A DNA stretch of 64,000 bases from Lucinisca nassula (lineage: Eukaryota; Mollusca; Bivalvia; Lucinida; Lucinidae): the NCBI GenBank assembly GCA_963580285.1, contig OY757017.1, positions 14,210,538-14,274,537 on the forward strand, given 5' to 3'. Positions within the stretch are counted from its first letter, which is position 1. Every line of letters begins with the position of its first letter. The notes under the pieces were generated by a model. The model ran no database searches and was not told the DNA's origin. It saw only the letters and a program-made list of their open reading frames with translations. This document shows, piece by piece, positions 46,802 to 57,967 of this stretch. A program made the position numbers and the translations under genes.

Positions 46802-46829
46802 TTAATATATGATACTACTACCCTGGTTG

Positions 46830-46944
46830 TATACGGCTGCTGCTGCTTTTACTACTTACTACTACTATTACTACTACTACTACTGCAACTTCTTCCGCTC
46901 CAACTACTCCTTCTTCCGCTACAAGTACTACTATACTTCTACTT

Positions 46945-46986
<42 letters not shown>

Positions 46987-47024
46987 TACTACAACTACTA
47001 CTACTTCTTCTGCCGCTGCTACTT

Positions 47025-47084
<60 letters not shown>

Positions 47085-47126
47085 CTTCTTCTTCCGCTAC
47101 TACTACTACTTCTTCCGCTGCTACTT

Positions 47127-47167
<41 letters not shown>

Positions 47168-47246
47168 TCCGCTGCTACTACTTCTACTACTACTACTACT
47201 ACTTCTTCTTCTTCCGCTATTACTACTACTACTACTACTTCCGCTG

Positions 47247-47298
<52 letters not shown>

Positions 47299-47407
47299 CA
47301 CTTATTCTTCTTCTTCCGCTACTACTACTACTTCTTTTGCTGCTACTTCTATTACTACTACTACCTCTTCTGCTACTTCTACTACAACAACAACAACTAC
47401 TACTACT
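46830..47407. repeat. Large compound trinucleotide microsatellite (CTA/CTT/CTG)n
   Basis: About 575 bp of TAC, TTC and GCY trinucleotides. It yields Leu-, Ser/Arg- and Val/Glu-only frames on both strands, which are artefacts. Confidence 0.95.
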
Positions 47408-47684
47408 TTCCATCACTTTGTACTTACTTATTGTTTACTCGTAAAAGGAATTTTATAAGCATATTGCTCTCATTCCAGTCTCACAAATATGACATTGTAT
47501 TAAAATGAACGTTGTATCTCAGTCTTAAACAAGAATGCATATGTTTAAAACAATGTCTGGCAAAATATGTTAAGGCTCATTTTTAACCCTTGTCCTGCTG
47601 AGCCAGTACCAGATCTGATAACTTCTGGGCAGGATCTACTCGTTTTGCGAATAAATTTGAATGTATACATTTTGTCAAGTACAG

Positions 47685-47888
47685 TAAAATTCCTTTATTA
47701 AGACCAACTTTCGGACTGTACAAAAGTGGTCTTTAAGACCACTTTTGAACAGTCCAAAAGGTGGTCCCTGACCATAGGACACTGTGAGCTGAAAACACAA
47801 AGAAAAATTAAGTGCAGCCTTCAAAATAGGCTTTAAAAACAGAATTAGTCTTAATTTTAGGTGGTCTTAATAGCGGAATTTGTCTGCA
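47685..47888. mobile_element. Mariner-like MITE
   Basis: CAGTAAAATTCCTTTATTAA at the left and TTAATAGCGGAATTTGTCTG at the right are imperfectly inverted. TA precedes the left end; the right flank is CA. The internal palindrome AAAAGTGGTCTTTAAGACCA CTTTT marks the family. Confidence 0.65.
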
Positions 47889-47904
47889 TCACGCTAACAG
47901 GTCC

Positions 47905-48140
47905 GTGAAATGAACACCCCCTTACACAACACATCATATAGAGAAAACTGGGGTTTGGGGGGGGGGGGGAAGTATACATAATTTTCCTTATTTCTGCTCA
48001 TAGACATAGGTTGTGGGTACTCGTTAGAACCGCCTCATTGAGGCGGTTAATGAGGCGGTTCTAACAAGCACCCACAACCTATTTTGCAGTATAAATAAGA
48101 AAAATATCAAGGATTTTCATCAGAAAATTAGCCATTTAGA
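47905..48140. mobile_element. Hairpin MITE family A, diverged
   Basis: TTCCTTATTTCTGCTCATAG, GTTAGAACCGCCTCATTGAG with a duplicated GGCGGTT half-stem, and ATAAATAAGAAAAATATC. A G run follows AACTGGGGTTT. Confidence 0.55.
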
Positions 48141-48292
48141 GATGTGAAAAATGCATTATGTCGCACGGGTTTGTTATCGCAATGTGTAATTTGATCGGGT
48201 GATAGTCAGCAAAGGGCATAGCTAAATTAATGTATTCAGCGTGGCAATGCTAGTTGACAGCCTTTAGAAGACAATCAGGGGTGAACGATGTC

Positions 48293-48528
48293 GTTTGTTT
48301 GTTTGTTTTGTTTGATTTGAGGTTTAAAGTCTCGGTCAACACTGTATAGGTCAGTCGGACTGTCAATGCTTATAAACCCTATTGGTTTCATTGGACGACA
48401 TGGCTTGAAATGTCATTTCATCTCAATGTCGGGTAAAAGTCCCATAAAATCGGAAGCATCGTCTCCAAAATGGCCTAAATAGTGTTGACGGGGACGTTAA
48501 ACCACAAATCAAACAAACAAAACCAGCA
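48293..48528. mobile_element. SINE S foldback pair
   Basis: An inverted 3' tail (TTTGATTTGAGGTTTAAAGT..CAACACTGTATAGGTCA) is joined directly to a plus-strand copy from GTCGGACTGTCAATGC to GACGTTAAACCACAAATC. Confidence 0.6.
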
Positions 48529-48577
48529 TGTCATGAAATTTTAGACGCAAGACATAAAAACTATAGGTGTTGTACTT

Positions 48578-49181
48578 TATCATATGACGTCGCGTTTGAG
48601 AGTGTAATAACGCCATGTATTATTTTCGATAATCCACTTGTGGATTAAATATGCAAATTAGCTAGACGTTACATGTACGACGTCCTTAACGACGTCGCAT
48701 TTACTAATGGCGGAATATTGATATTTTTGTAAACAATCGTGAATAAAATGTGTTTTTAATGTCATATGATAAATAGAATTTTGCATTCGTGCTCATGTAT
48801 TATTAAAATTATTAAACTCGTTGAGGAAAAGGGATAAAATGGCAAAGCCTCGCATTTTATCCCTTTTCCTCAACTCGTTCAATAAATTCAATAATACATG
48901 AACACTCTTGTAAGATCCTCTATATCAACAATTTATTAAACTCGTTGAGGAAAAGGGATGAAATGCTCGGCAAAGCCTCGCATTTTATCCCTTTTCCTCA
49001 ACGAGTTTAATAAATTCAATAATACATGAACACTCATGTTAGATCCTCTATGTCAACAATTTATGAAACTCGTCGAGGAAAAGGGATAAAATGCTCGGCA
49101 AAGCCTCGCATTTTATCCCTTTTCCCCAACTCGTTTAATAAATTCAATAATACATGAACACTCATGTAAGATCCACTATAT
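48578..49181 (+). mobile_element. Tandem-core element, three-unit copy
   Basis: TATCATATGACGTCGCGTTT at the left, unique arm, then three hairpin units (GTTGAGGAAAAGGGATAAAA / ...ATCCCTTTTCC) ending AAGATCCACTATA. It ends about 260 bp downstream of the TLR fragment. Confidence 0.7.
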
Positions 49182-49264
49182 CCTAGATGAGAACACTGAG
49201 ATGTTGATCAGTATGCGCGAATGCACAGGCCGACCAGCCTCTTTGTTATTCTCAAATGCCAAAA

Positions 49265-49397
49265 ACCGTGGTGCGTTCAACAACGCGGACGCTCGCCGAG
49301 CGCTTGCTCAGTTGTTGCCTACGTTGACTGGTTCTGTAGGCAACAAAATGTGCGCTCGGCGGGCGTACGCTTTGATGAACACACCACTGGTCTTCTC
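49265..49397. mobile_element. Small foldback MITE
   Basis: GTGGTGCGTTCAACAACGC and GGACGCTCGCCGAGCGC are inverted in the right half (GCGCTCGGCGGGCG, TTGATGAACACACCAC). Confidence 0.55.
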
Positions 49398-49442
49398 ATA
49401 ACGTGATTGTCAACTAGCCTCATTTAACTGGTTGATTCTTAT

Positions 49443-50171
49443 TTACAATGCCGTCTCTTCAGTTGATGGTTTGATCGTGTTTTTCAGTCGTTCCCAGAAT
49501 ATAGTATTGCCTTGTGGGTCGTTGGGATATTCAATGTATGAGTCAGAATTGAAGAGCGTCAGAATCGCCGGCGGCATGTCTTTGTAGAGCACAGATTCCA
49601 ACTGCACCAAATACATTATTTCGCTCACTGTCTTCATCGCCATTTGCTTCCTGATTGCCATATTCAGTTCAAACAGACACCGCTGATTTTGCACGTAGGA
49701 ATTTGTCAAAATCAATATAATTTTCCGACTTTTTTTCAAGATTGTCTACAATTGTGGCATTAATTAAACGTCCGGGTTCAGCGTCACGCTCAAATAAATA
49801 CAAGGAAAGCCCGTGCAGATTTTCTAGCTTTGGTGCCAGTTTTCCTTCAGTAAAAGCAGTATCTTCTTCCGCGTAAGATATATAGGCGTCATAACAATAC
49901 TTCTCCTTGTCAACATCCTGCACCAGATTATAACGCCCCCAGGTCATATAGTAGAAATAACTGATCTTCCATCTCTATCTGTAACATATTCCACATACGA
50001 TGACGAGCATGAAACAACCGAGAAGAACAGAAAGAACGGTGTTTAAGAAAATATAATCGGCACAGTCCTAATTCAGATTGGCTATAATAAGCTTTGTGTC
50101 TCTAATGTATAACTTTTCGCAGTGTTTGTCTCTACATGTATAGTTTTCTTTGCCGACAAAGTCGACGGTTG
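49443..50171 (-). pseudogene. Truncated TLR duplicate: LRRCT tail, membrane segment and TIR
   Basis: Aligned with the 3' end of the gene at 50483-52972 (roughly 95% identical by eye), from within the LRRCT (TVDFVGKENYTC) to the stop. It has two lesions. An in-frame TAG at 50068-50070 sits where the intact gene has a Lys before the membrane segment. A T run of seven bases (49730-49736) instead of six shifts the TIR frame between LEK and SRKIILILT. The duplicate stops abruptly at 50171, where a hairpin MITE begins, and has no signal peptide or LRRs. TIR boxes are still readable: YDAYISY, FERDAEPG and, in the shifted frame, FWERL. Without both lesions it would still lack an ectodomain. One lesion is in a homopolymer and could be a sequencing error; the TAG is not explained that way. 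Confidence 0.85.
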
Positions 50172-50455
50172 CATTAGGAAAACACACCTATCTAAATACA
50201 TTGTAAATTTTGCCGCCAAAAAAAAAGAAGAACATTTTAAGATGAAAAATTGTGATATTTTTCTTATTTCTGCTCAAAATATGGATTGTGGGAACTCGTT
50301 AGAACCTACTCATCGAGGCGGTTCTTACGAGTACCCACAATCTATATTTTAGAGCATAAATTAAAAATAAGGTTGTACACCCTGTAAACCCCAGTGTTAC
50401 TTTATAAAAGTGGGGTACAAGGGGGTCAAAATTATATAGGCGTGTTTTCATGATG
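50172..50455. mobile_element. Hairpin MITE family A at the TLR duplication junction
   Basis: CATTAGGAAAACACACCTAT to TATAGGCGTGTTTTCATGATG, with the usual stem (CTCGTTAGAACC / GGTTCTTACGAG). It fills exactly the space between the truncated duplicate and the 3' flank of the intact gene. Confidence 0.8.
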
Positions 50456-50482
50456 AGCCTAATTTAATTGGTTGATTCTTAT

Positions 50483-52972
50483 TTACAATGCCGTCTGTTC
50501 AGTTGATGGTTTGATCGTGTTTTTCAGTCGTTCCCAGAATATAGTATTGCCTTGTGGGTCGTAGGGATATTCAATGTATGAGTCAGAATTGAAGAGCGTC
50601 AGAATCGCCGGGGGCATGTCTTTGTAGGGCACAGATTCTACCTGCACCAAATACATTATTTCGCTTACTGTCTTCATCGACATTTGCTTCCTGATTGCCA
50701 TATTCAGTTCAAACAGACACCGCTGATTTTGCACGTAGGAATTTGTCAAAATCAATATAATTTTGCGACTTTTTTCAAGATTGTCTACAATAGTCGCATT
50801 TATTAAACGTCCGGGTTCAGCGTCACGCTCAAATAAATACAAGGAAAGCCCGTGCAGATTTTCTAGCTTTGGTGCCAGTTTTCCTTCAGTAAAAGCACTA
50901 TCTTCTTCCGCGTAAGATATATAGGCGTCGTAACAATACTTCTCCTTGTCAACATCCTGCACCAGATTATAACGCCCCCAGGTCATATAGTAGAAATAAC
51001 TGATCTTCCATCTATATCTGTAACATATTCCACATACGATGACGAGCATGAAACAACCGAGAAGAACTGAAAGTACGGTGTTTAAGAAACTATAATCGGT
51101 ACAGTCCTTTTTCAAATTGGCTATAATAAGCTTTGTGTCTCTAATGTATAATTTTTTCCTGTGTTTGTCTATACATGTATAGTTTTCTTTGCCGACAAAG
51201 TCGACAGTTGCCGTATCCAACCACTGAAGAAAGTCTATATTTTCACAAGTGCACTCAAGTTTATTGTCCCTTAGATCTATGGTTACATTGCGACGTTTTG
51301 AAACCTCCAAAAGATGGTCCCTTGTGGCCTTCGGAAAACCGTCAATTCCATTTCCCTGAAGGTTTATAACTGAAATATTTGGCATATGTCCGATTTCTAA
51401 TTCCCAGTCTGACAAGAAGTTATCTTTTAAATTCAGATCTTCCAGGCTTTCGAGAGTTGAGAAACATTTTGCAGGTATTATGCGAATTTTGTTACAGTAT
51501 AAATTCAGGTGTATTAGATTCGTCAGCGGTTTGAGCCAGGGACAACTTGTGTTCTCTTCTATTACGTACCCAATAAAATTTTTGGCTAAATTAAGCCAAG
51601 TAATAGATGTCATGTTTATGAAGAAATCAGCATGAATTTTCTCACAGAAATTATGAGACAAATCGACGTATTCTAGTTTATTTAACCCTCTTATTGGTCC
51701 TTTCCACTCGCTTAAAGCATTGTGTTTGAAATCAACATGTCGCAATTCATTGTGTGGACACAAGTTTATTTCTTCTATATTATATGAAATTCTCGAATTC
51801 CTGACATAAAGGTTTTCCAGCTTTGTGGGCATTAGAAAAACAAATCCGACCAGGAATTGAAAGGACTTACGGGTATCCCTCTTTCCCGGTACTTCAAAAT
51901 AATGATACTGATTTAAATCATCAGCAATGAGAGTTTTCAGATTATAGAGCCTACTAACCTCTATTATGCAAGGACCCAGAACAGGCCGGTTATCGCTGAT
52001 GTCAATTTCTTCTAGTCCTGGCGGAAAATAGTCTATGGAACCTTTTTCAAAACTCTCTATCGCGTTCCCTGACAAAAAGAAGCGTTTAATTGACGTATTA
52101 CTTGCAAATTCAAGATCATGTTTTGTTATTCGTTTTCCAGTAGTAACAGGATCTTCCATGTTTGTAAATCGTAGTGTTGTGATTTTTGTAAACTGCAAAC
52201 TATAAGAAATGTTTCTGATAAGTTTCAAACCGTTGGGAGGATTGTTGGATATATCAAGAAACTCCAGCCGTGAAAGCTTGCAAAATGAGCAACTATCAAC
52301 TGCGTGAATATTACATTTCGATAGATCTAACATTTTCAGATACAATGTATTGTCGAACATGTTATTCCGTACACCGCTCATATTGCAATTCTCTGATGAC
52401 AATGAGAGGTTTGTCAAGGCGGTGAGACTGGAATATGCTGATCCAAACATTCTGTCGTGAAGACCTGGAATATGCAATACGTTCAAATGTAACATCCGTC
52501 CTATGGTTTCGTCTAAATACGTCGAACTTTGATCTACATTGTTATTTGCAAGATATAGTTCCTGAAGATTTTCAAAAGGCATGAAAAGGTGTGGAGGTAA
52601 GATTTTTGTCGAAATCAGCAAACTGTTAGAGATGAGATTCAAAACTCTCAGTTTGGTCAAGCCATAAAAAGCATTATTTTTCAGTATCGAAATGTTATTT
52701 GAACTCATGTTAAGTTGTTCCAAGAGTGTAAGTTCCTCGAAGCTATAACTCGGCACTTCATTTATGCGGTTCTTACTGAGGTCTAGCACGCTGGTGTCGT
52801 TATCTATGTTGCGAGGTATACTCTTCAGATGGCGCTCTGAACAGTCGGCAAACTTTCCATTCGGTACCACTTGAAAGTCGCAGGTTTTAGCCATCGTCAA
52901 ACCACCTTGCAGCAGAACGATGAAAACAGCACATACTATCCAGTAAGTACATCCGTCTGGCATTTTATTCAT
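50483..52972 (-). CDS. Toll-like receptor (complete, single coding exon)
   Basis: Cell-surface or endosomal innate immune receptor of 829 residues; by family it senses microbial or danger ligands and signals through TIR-TIR contacts with adaptors such as MyD88. Domains in order: signal peptide (1-28); LRRNT with Cys31 and Cys44; leucine-rich repeats (about 60-565, e.g. LEYVDLSHN, LIHLNLYCN); LRRCT with Cys574, 576, 600 and 624; membrane helix (about 629-651); TIR (about 678-820). TIR box 1 is YDAYISY (681-687), box 2 has RD..PG (716-721) and box 3 is FWERL (812-816), so the signalling surface looks intact. One cysteine cluster lies before the membrane, as in sccTLRs. Met1 is chosen because it directly follows a splice acceptor by 14 nt and gives a good signal peptide; Met4 is a possible alternative. 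The gene is flanked on both sides by hairpin MITEs. The exact ligand and subtype are not inferable here. Confidence 0.95.
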   Translation of the reverse strand: MNKMPDGCTYWIVCAVFIVLLQGGLTMAKTCDFQVVPNGKFADCSERHLKSIPRNIDNDTSVLDLSKNRINEVPSYSFEELTLLEQLNMSSNNISILKNNAFYGLTKLRVLNLISNSLLISTKILPPHLFMPFENLQELYLANNNVDQSSTYLDETIGRMLHLNVLHIPGLHDRMFGSAYSSLTALTNLSLSSENCNMSGVRNNMFDNTLYLKMLDLSKCNIHAVDSCSFCKLSRLEFLDISNNPPNGLKLIRNISYSLQFTKITTLRFTNMEDPVTTGKRITKHDLEFASNTSIKRFFLSGNAIESFEKGSIDYFPPGLEEIDISDNRPVLGPCIIEVSRLYNLKTLIADDLNQYHYFEVPGKRDTRKSFQFLVGFVFLMPTKLENLYVRNSRISYNIEEINLCPHNELRHVDFKHNALSEWKGPIRGLNKLEYVDLSHNFCEKIHADFFINMTSITWLNLAKNFIGYVIEENTSCPWLKPLTNLIHLNLYCNKIRIIPAKCFSTLESLEDLNLKDNFLSDWELEIGHMPNISVINLQGNGIDGFPKATRDHLLEVSKRRNVTIDLRDNKLECTCENIDFLQWLDTATVDFVGKENYTCIDKHRKKLYIRDTKLIIANLKKDCTDYSFLNTVLSVLLGCFMLVIVCGICYRYRWKISYFYYMTWGRYNLVQDVDKEKYCYDAYISYAEEDSAFTEGKLAPKLENLHGLSLYLFERDAEPGRLINATIVDNLEKSRKIILILTNSYVQNQRCLFELNMAIRKQMSMKTVSEIMYLVQVESVPYKDMPPAILTLFNSDSYIEYPYDPQGNTIFWERLKNTIKPSTEQTAL

Positions 52973-52988
52973 TGTTTCGAGCCAATCT
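52973..52988 (-). other. Predicted 3' splice acceptor and 5'UTR of the complete TLR gene
   Basis: On the minus strand TTTGTTGTTGTTGTTTTACAG is followed by 14 nt of leader and the ATG. The AG is at 52987-52988. A 5'UTR intron would then hold the MITE at 53100-53315. Confidence 0.6.
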
Positions 52989-53099
52989 GTAAAACAACAA
53001 CAACAAAACTTTTAGGACGTGAAACACCAAAACAGGATACTGTCAAAGCAGGTCTATGCGAAATAATGGTGTCCAACATAGTGTCAGAAATGACAAATA

Positions 53100-53315
53100 G
53101 TTCGGTAAAAATTCTAACATCTTTCTTATTTCTACTTTCAACAGAGATTATGGGTGCTCTTCAGAACCGCCACAATGAGGCGGTTCTAACGAGTACCCAC
53201 AATCTATGTTTAGCACAAATAAGAAAATTAATGCATACCCCTGTGAACACCAGCTTTACTATGTGTAAAAGTGGGGTTTCAGGGTGTCAAAATTTTAAAG
53301 GCGTATTTTCGAGAT
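53100..53315. mobile_element. Hairpin MITE family A, upstream of the TLR gene
   Basis: TTCTTATTTCTACTTTCAAC, CAGAACCGCCACAATGAGGCGG stem, ACCCACAATCTATG and AAAGGCGTATTTTCGAGATG. The left terminus is decayed. Confidence 0.6.
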
Positions 53316-53434
53316 GGCAAGCCCAGATCAGATGCAAAAGAATGCGGCGTCTAATTAGGAATTCACTGTTTGCGAAACATTCAGCTATACTCTCAATGAA
53401 TTTCTAAAAACAGCACAGGTCGAAACGCTCTGCC

Positions 53435-53438
<4 letters not shown>

Positions 53439-53496
<58 letters not shown>
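53439..53496. repeat. (GA)n microsatellite
   Basis: About 58 bp of uninterrupted AG repeat. Confidence 0.95.
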
Positions 53497-53500
<4 letters not shown>

Positions 53501-55137
53501 TTTTACATACTTTTTAGCAAGTACCTGACATAGACCAACACCTTTTCATCTACCGTATTTTGTTGTAAAAAGAGTGGTTTCCCTCTGTAGTTAAGTATTA
53601 CCTCAGTTTCTGTAGTTACTAAAATCGTATCCCATATGAATCTGGCATCCACATTCAAAGTGAGACATCAGAAAGCAGTACAGCTCGCCGCAGTACGAAC
53701 GCTACGTCTAATCGGAGCCTTTACTGTTTGCAATCTTTTCGGACATTTTCTCGATAAAGGTCTTTAAATAACACAACTTGATACCTCTTATTTTCGGAAT
53801 TGGCCCCTGCTATACACGTATATATGTAAGTCGAAAGGTTCTATTCGGCTTAAAATGGGTTTAAAAGATTCTGACATTTTCTTCCTGGTCCTTTGTTCTT
53901 TTTGTGTGTCAAAGAAATGGGGAAAGAAAAACTACCAAATACACCAAAAACAAAGCAACAACAAACAAATAAAAGGCCAAAAGTGAGAGAAACACTAATC
54001 AGACGCTCATTAGCGGTACATGCGCTCTGGTAAGGACTTACAAATTGAACAGAGCAGCCACTGTGGTGCGGCCAGAAAAATATATTACTACGCACAACAA
54101 GAAAAATCTGTGTAAAATCGCCTTTTCTCCGAGACTAGCCGAGACTACTCTTAAAGGAAAGAATTTGCTCCCTGTTGGATCCCTTTAATATGTAATGTAA
54201 TGAAATATAAATTAATGTTCGTTTCCTGGATAGCACAATGGTTGTAACTTAGAAAATGAGGATGATGAGGACTACTTTTTTCGTTGTCCGATATATGTAA
54301 ATCAGCGAGTAAATCTGTTTACCGAAACTCGAAACTTTCACCCTCTTAATTTAGATATTTTACTTTATGGCATTACACAGCTACCATTCGAGGAGAACAT
54401 GGTTATTTTCAATGCTGTACATATACATCAAGAATACTGGTAGATTTTCCAATTACTTTTAAGATCATGCATCGAATCATTTATGCGCGATGGTCTATGT
54501 TAATAATTTATGTGGTTGTCAGTGTCATGTGACTGTAATTTTGATGATGTTACTATGTAGGGGAAGGGTCGTAACTAATTGTGTGAGAACTTGTGATCTA
54601 ACCCCCATTGCTTGCATGTTTTGTCATGTACTGATGCAATAAAATACGTTTTAACAGCAAAATGTCTCTAGTTACTATGTCTAAAATGTGTCACTGCAGC
54701 TTAGGAGACTGTGGAGGGGCTACTTTTAAAGGAAAGAATTTGCTCCCGATGGGAGCAAATTCTTTCCATTAAGAGCAGCCATTTCAATATGCCACGTGAA
54801 TGTAATGTAATGAAATGAAATGGTCTTTGTCTGGATAGCACAATACCTCCAGTTACTTTTGACGGACCCAATGTTTTGACACGTGACTTAAACTGACCTT
54901 GTTTACATTTCATTGCGCATGCGCAAATAACTTCCCCTTGAAATCTGACCGTTCTTCGTGGTTGGCGAAAAGCGACTGTCTCCATATAAACAAATTGCAA
55001 ATAGGGGTTCTGTTCCGCATTTATTTCAGTTGACTGTTACAGATAATCTATCGAATTACACTATAAATGGGCACTTAAATATATTCTAGTACTAATTTAT
55101 GCATTTTCTGCCTTGGATCATTAGTTATATGTTTTAT
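53497..55137. other. Intergenic, one duplicated segment, no gene seen
   Basis: A segment around 54152-54255 (TTAAAGGAAAGAATTTGCTC, GTAATGTAATGAAATA, TGGATAGCACAAT) is repeated at 54725-54850. In the second copy AAAGAATTTGCTCCC is followed by its inverse, making a hairpin. No exon was recognised. Confidence 0.45.
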
Positions 55138-55145
55138 TGTTGTTG

Positions 55146-55193
<48 letters not shown>
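55138..55193. repeat. (TTA)n microsatellite
   Basis: TTG then TTA repeats of about 55 bp. Confidence 0.9.
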
Positions 55194-56489
55194 GCAGAAC
55201 TAAGACCACCCCGCCTTGTAAGCTCTGTTTTTGGTCGATCGTTTACGATCGACCCTAATTTACTAAATGGTAAAACGGAATTCACGCAGTTGTCCACGTG
55301 ACCATCACTGATTTGGGAAAACCAATATTAATCGAACTTGAAACGTTGCGCTATTTTTATCGATGCAACATATGGGTCAGAGCTAGCTGTAGAGTCTTGA
55401 CAGAAATCGTCTGCTGGTATTGACGAATATCGAATACCCAGATCAGACGCCGCGGAATGTGGCGTCTGTTCAGCAGGTTGCACAGGGACTACACAGTTTG
55501 CTTAAGGGTTAAACGAAATAGTATAAGAATGCCAGGTTGCTCAAGTAATGAAAGAAAAACATTACACGCTGTCACGTGACGTCTACACAAATGTATGCCA
55601 AGTCCAGTAAAAATAGACTTTTCGCACTTCGGTTTTTTAAGAGCAAAAATGAGTAGCCCAGACTTTTAGGTGGTACCGTTATTAGGCATACAGCATAGAC
55701 CCAGATTGGATAGACAGTACATTGTTTCTGATCAGCGTCGGCACTGTTCGCCATATGTATGTAGCAACAGTTTTGAACATGATTTAGGCCCGTAAGGGAC
55801 GGGTTGAGGGTGCGAATTTCAGGTATTTTGCAGAGGGTGACAGCATGAATCTGATAATTTCCAAAGAGGAGAGGGGGCGGCGTTTGCAACCTCCCAACTG
55901 TGTGCCGGCCTGCATCAACAGGTAAAATGAGCTTTTTTGTTTAAACATATCGCTGAAGGGGCTCTGTTACAGATCACTGTTATTCAGGAGCTGGGGTGGA
56001 GTGGTGGGACTGAGCGTGGAGAAAAGAGAGAGGAGAAACTATATCAAACAATTTAGATGCTGATCAGAAGCCATCGATGAACCTACACTGTCTGCAGCTG
56101 GAACATGTAATATTTTGTGTTGCATATGAGATTAAGCACTATCAATGAAATACTCTAAATTCAGAAAGATGATTCGATATATGTGTATACAGAAGCGAAT
56201 TAATTAAACACATTAACAAATGACAAGTACATGTAAACGATTTGTCGGAAAATGCTACCATATTTTTTTTTTCAGACAACAATTCGACTAAATACTTTTC
56301 TTAAAATAAAGCGTTTTGACGGGTACCCACAGTCTACGTTATAACGCAGGTAACCTGTTGCTTGCTATTGTTCGTGTGACTATTACTGACCATCTGACTG
56401 CCGCTGATCTTGAACAAATCCAAGTATTGGTTGTTTATAGCATCCCTAAGACGTCAGAGCGCAGCGTAAGAAGAAAATTCTGGACTTGT
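55194..56489. other. Intergenic, no gene seen
   Basis: Includes a small inverted pair TTGGTCGATCG / CGATCGACC near 55232 and a GACGCC hairpin near 55446. No coding signal. Confidence 0.45.
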
Positions 56490-56491
56490 TT

Positions 56492-56765
56492 GATTTGAGG
56501 TTTAACGTCCCTGTCAACACTTTATAGGTCATTTAGAGACGATACTTCCAATTTTATGGAACTTTTACCCGACACGGAGATGAAATGACGTCTCAAGCCC
56601 TGTCGCCCAATGAAACCAATAGGATTTTTGAGCATGGACCGTCCGACTCGCACCGCTTTGCCTAGGCAGAGCGGTTTACCAGTACTCGTGTGTGGTCGGT
56701 TTCAGCTCTGCGTGGAAGCATCACGCAGCTCATTTATTTATTCAAGACCCGTTTGGCGGGGGCGG
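56492..56765 (-). mobile_element. SINE family S, near full length
   Basis: TGATTTGAGGTTTAACGTCC to AAGACCCGTTTGGCGGGGGC, inverted, with short TGGACT flanks on both sides. Confidence 0.7.
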
Positions 56766-57248
56766 GTGGACTGTGCTCGTGCACTTGTGCATTGACAAAC
56801 AGAATCTACATAATCAGATGCCACATAACGCGATGTCTGGTCAAATCTACTGTGATTGCTTAAAGTTAAACGAACAGTTCGATTCTCAGTTCAGGACTAT
56901 TTTCCCAACCTACACTCAGAGACGATCGACCCACCAGTACTCTCAGTGATTTGATTATGACATGTCAATATCGTCAAAACAGTCCCGATTCTTCTAGAAA
57001 TTATTAATTATAAGCTTAGACATGTCTATTTCAATTGTTTAAAAGTCAAGATCATCCTTTCAAATCCAAATAAAAGACATGCCTACAGAAAATAAAATCG
57101 TGTTAACAATGGCAATAAATGGCGAAAGACGTTTTTTTGCCAACCACCGGTAAGTCCCGGGATGTGGTATGACTGGGTGATGACGTAGTGCTTGGACATG
57201 TCTATATCTAATTGTGTCTGTGTGGCTGGGGAGACTGAGGCGGTATCA

Positions 57249-57651
57249 TTTTTTCTTGCACACCAGACAAGGAAATCCGTGATTTTACCCTGGGATAGAA
57301 ATTTATGTTCTCACCCTGGTGTTCCGACCCCAAATCGAATTTAATCGCGTGTTTGATAAATGCACTGGTTGATTACAACCTCATGCGCGGCGTCGTCATG
57401 CGTGACGTCACTAAACACATTCCTTTTGTGTCATCACAAAATGGCGGAGGTCGGTAACCGAAGTATTAAAAATTCGCAATAGAAATGGAAGGTATGCAAG
57501 AAAAAGAATCCATTATGGGTGTGAGGGGTGGATAGAAAAATCCGTCCCTCGGGATCACTGTCCGGCATCACTCGGCAAGCCTCGTGATGCCGGACAGTGT
57601 CCCTCGGGACGGATTTTTCAATCCACCCCTCACACCCATATAAGATTCTTA
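57249..57651. repeat. 420-bp interspersed repeat with terminal hairpin, copy 2
   Basis: Same start (TTTTTTCTTGCACACCAGAC) and end (CACACCCATATAAGATTC) as 3954-4372, same orientation, few differences. Confidence 0.65.
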
Positions 57652-57722
57652 TAGTCTTACCCGGTAGAAAATCCCGAATACAGGTTTTCTCGTGGCGTGG
57701 CTTAAATGTAAATTCTCAATGG

Positions 57723-57967
57723 TTGTTACGAAAACATGCTTATTTACCACCAAAAAAAATGAAACTTTTCAGATAAAAATTCTGAAACATAGACTGTGGA
57801 TACTCGTTTGTATCGCCTCGAAGAGGCGGTCCTAACGAGTACCCACAATCAATGTTTTGAGCAGAAATAAGAAGAAAATAATGTATACCCCTGTAAACCC
57901 AGCTTTACTAATATATAAAATTGGGGATTTAAGGGTGTCAGAATTATATAGACATGTTTTCGTGATG
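57723..57967. mobile_element. Hairpin MITE family A
   Basis: TTACGAAAACATGCTTATTT to TATAGACATGTTTTCGTGATG, with the GTATCGCCTCGAAGAGGCGG stem. Confidence 0.65.

Noticed and set aside
46809..47444. 211-codon leucine-rich frame and antisense Ser/Arg and Val/Glu frames
   Set aside because: Pure trinucleotide microsatellite translation.
49669..49947. Stand-alone TIR-domain gene
   Set aside because: It is the C-terminal piece of a truncated TLR duplicate with an upstream stop and a frameshift; no independent promoter or start was seen.
54701..55000. 99-codon minus frame
   Set aside because: It spans a local duplication and hairpin (AAAGAATTTGCTCCC and inverse) and has no recognisable motif.
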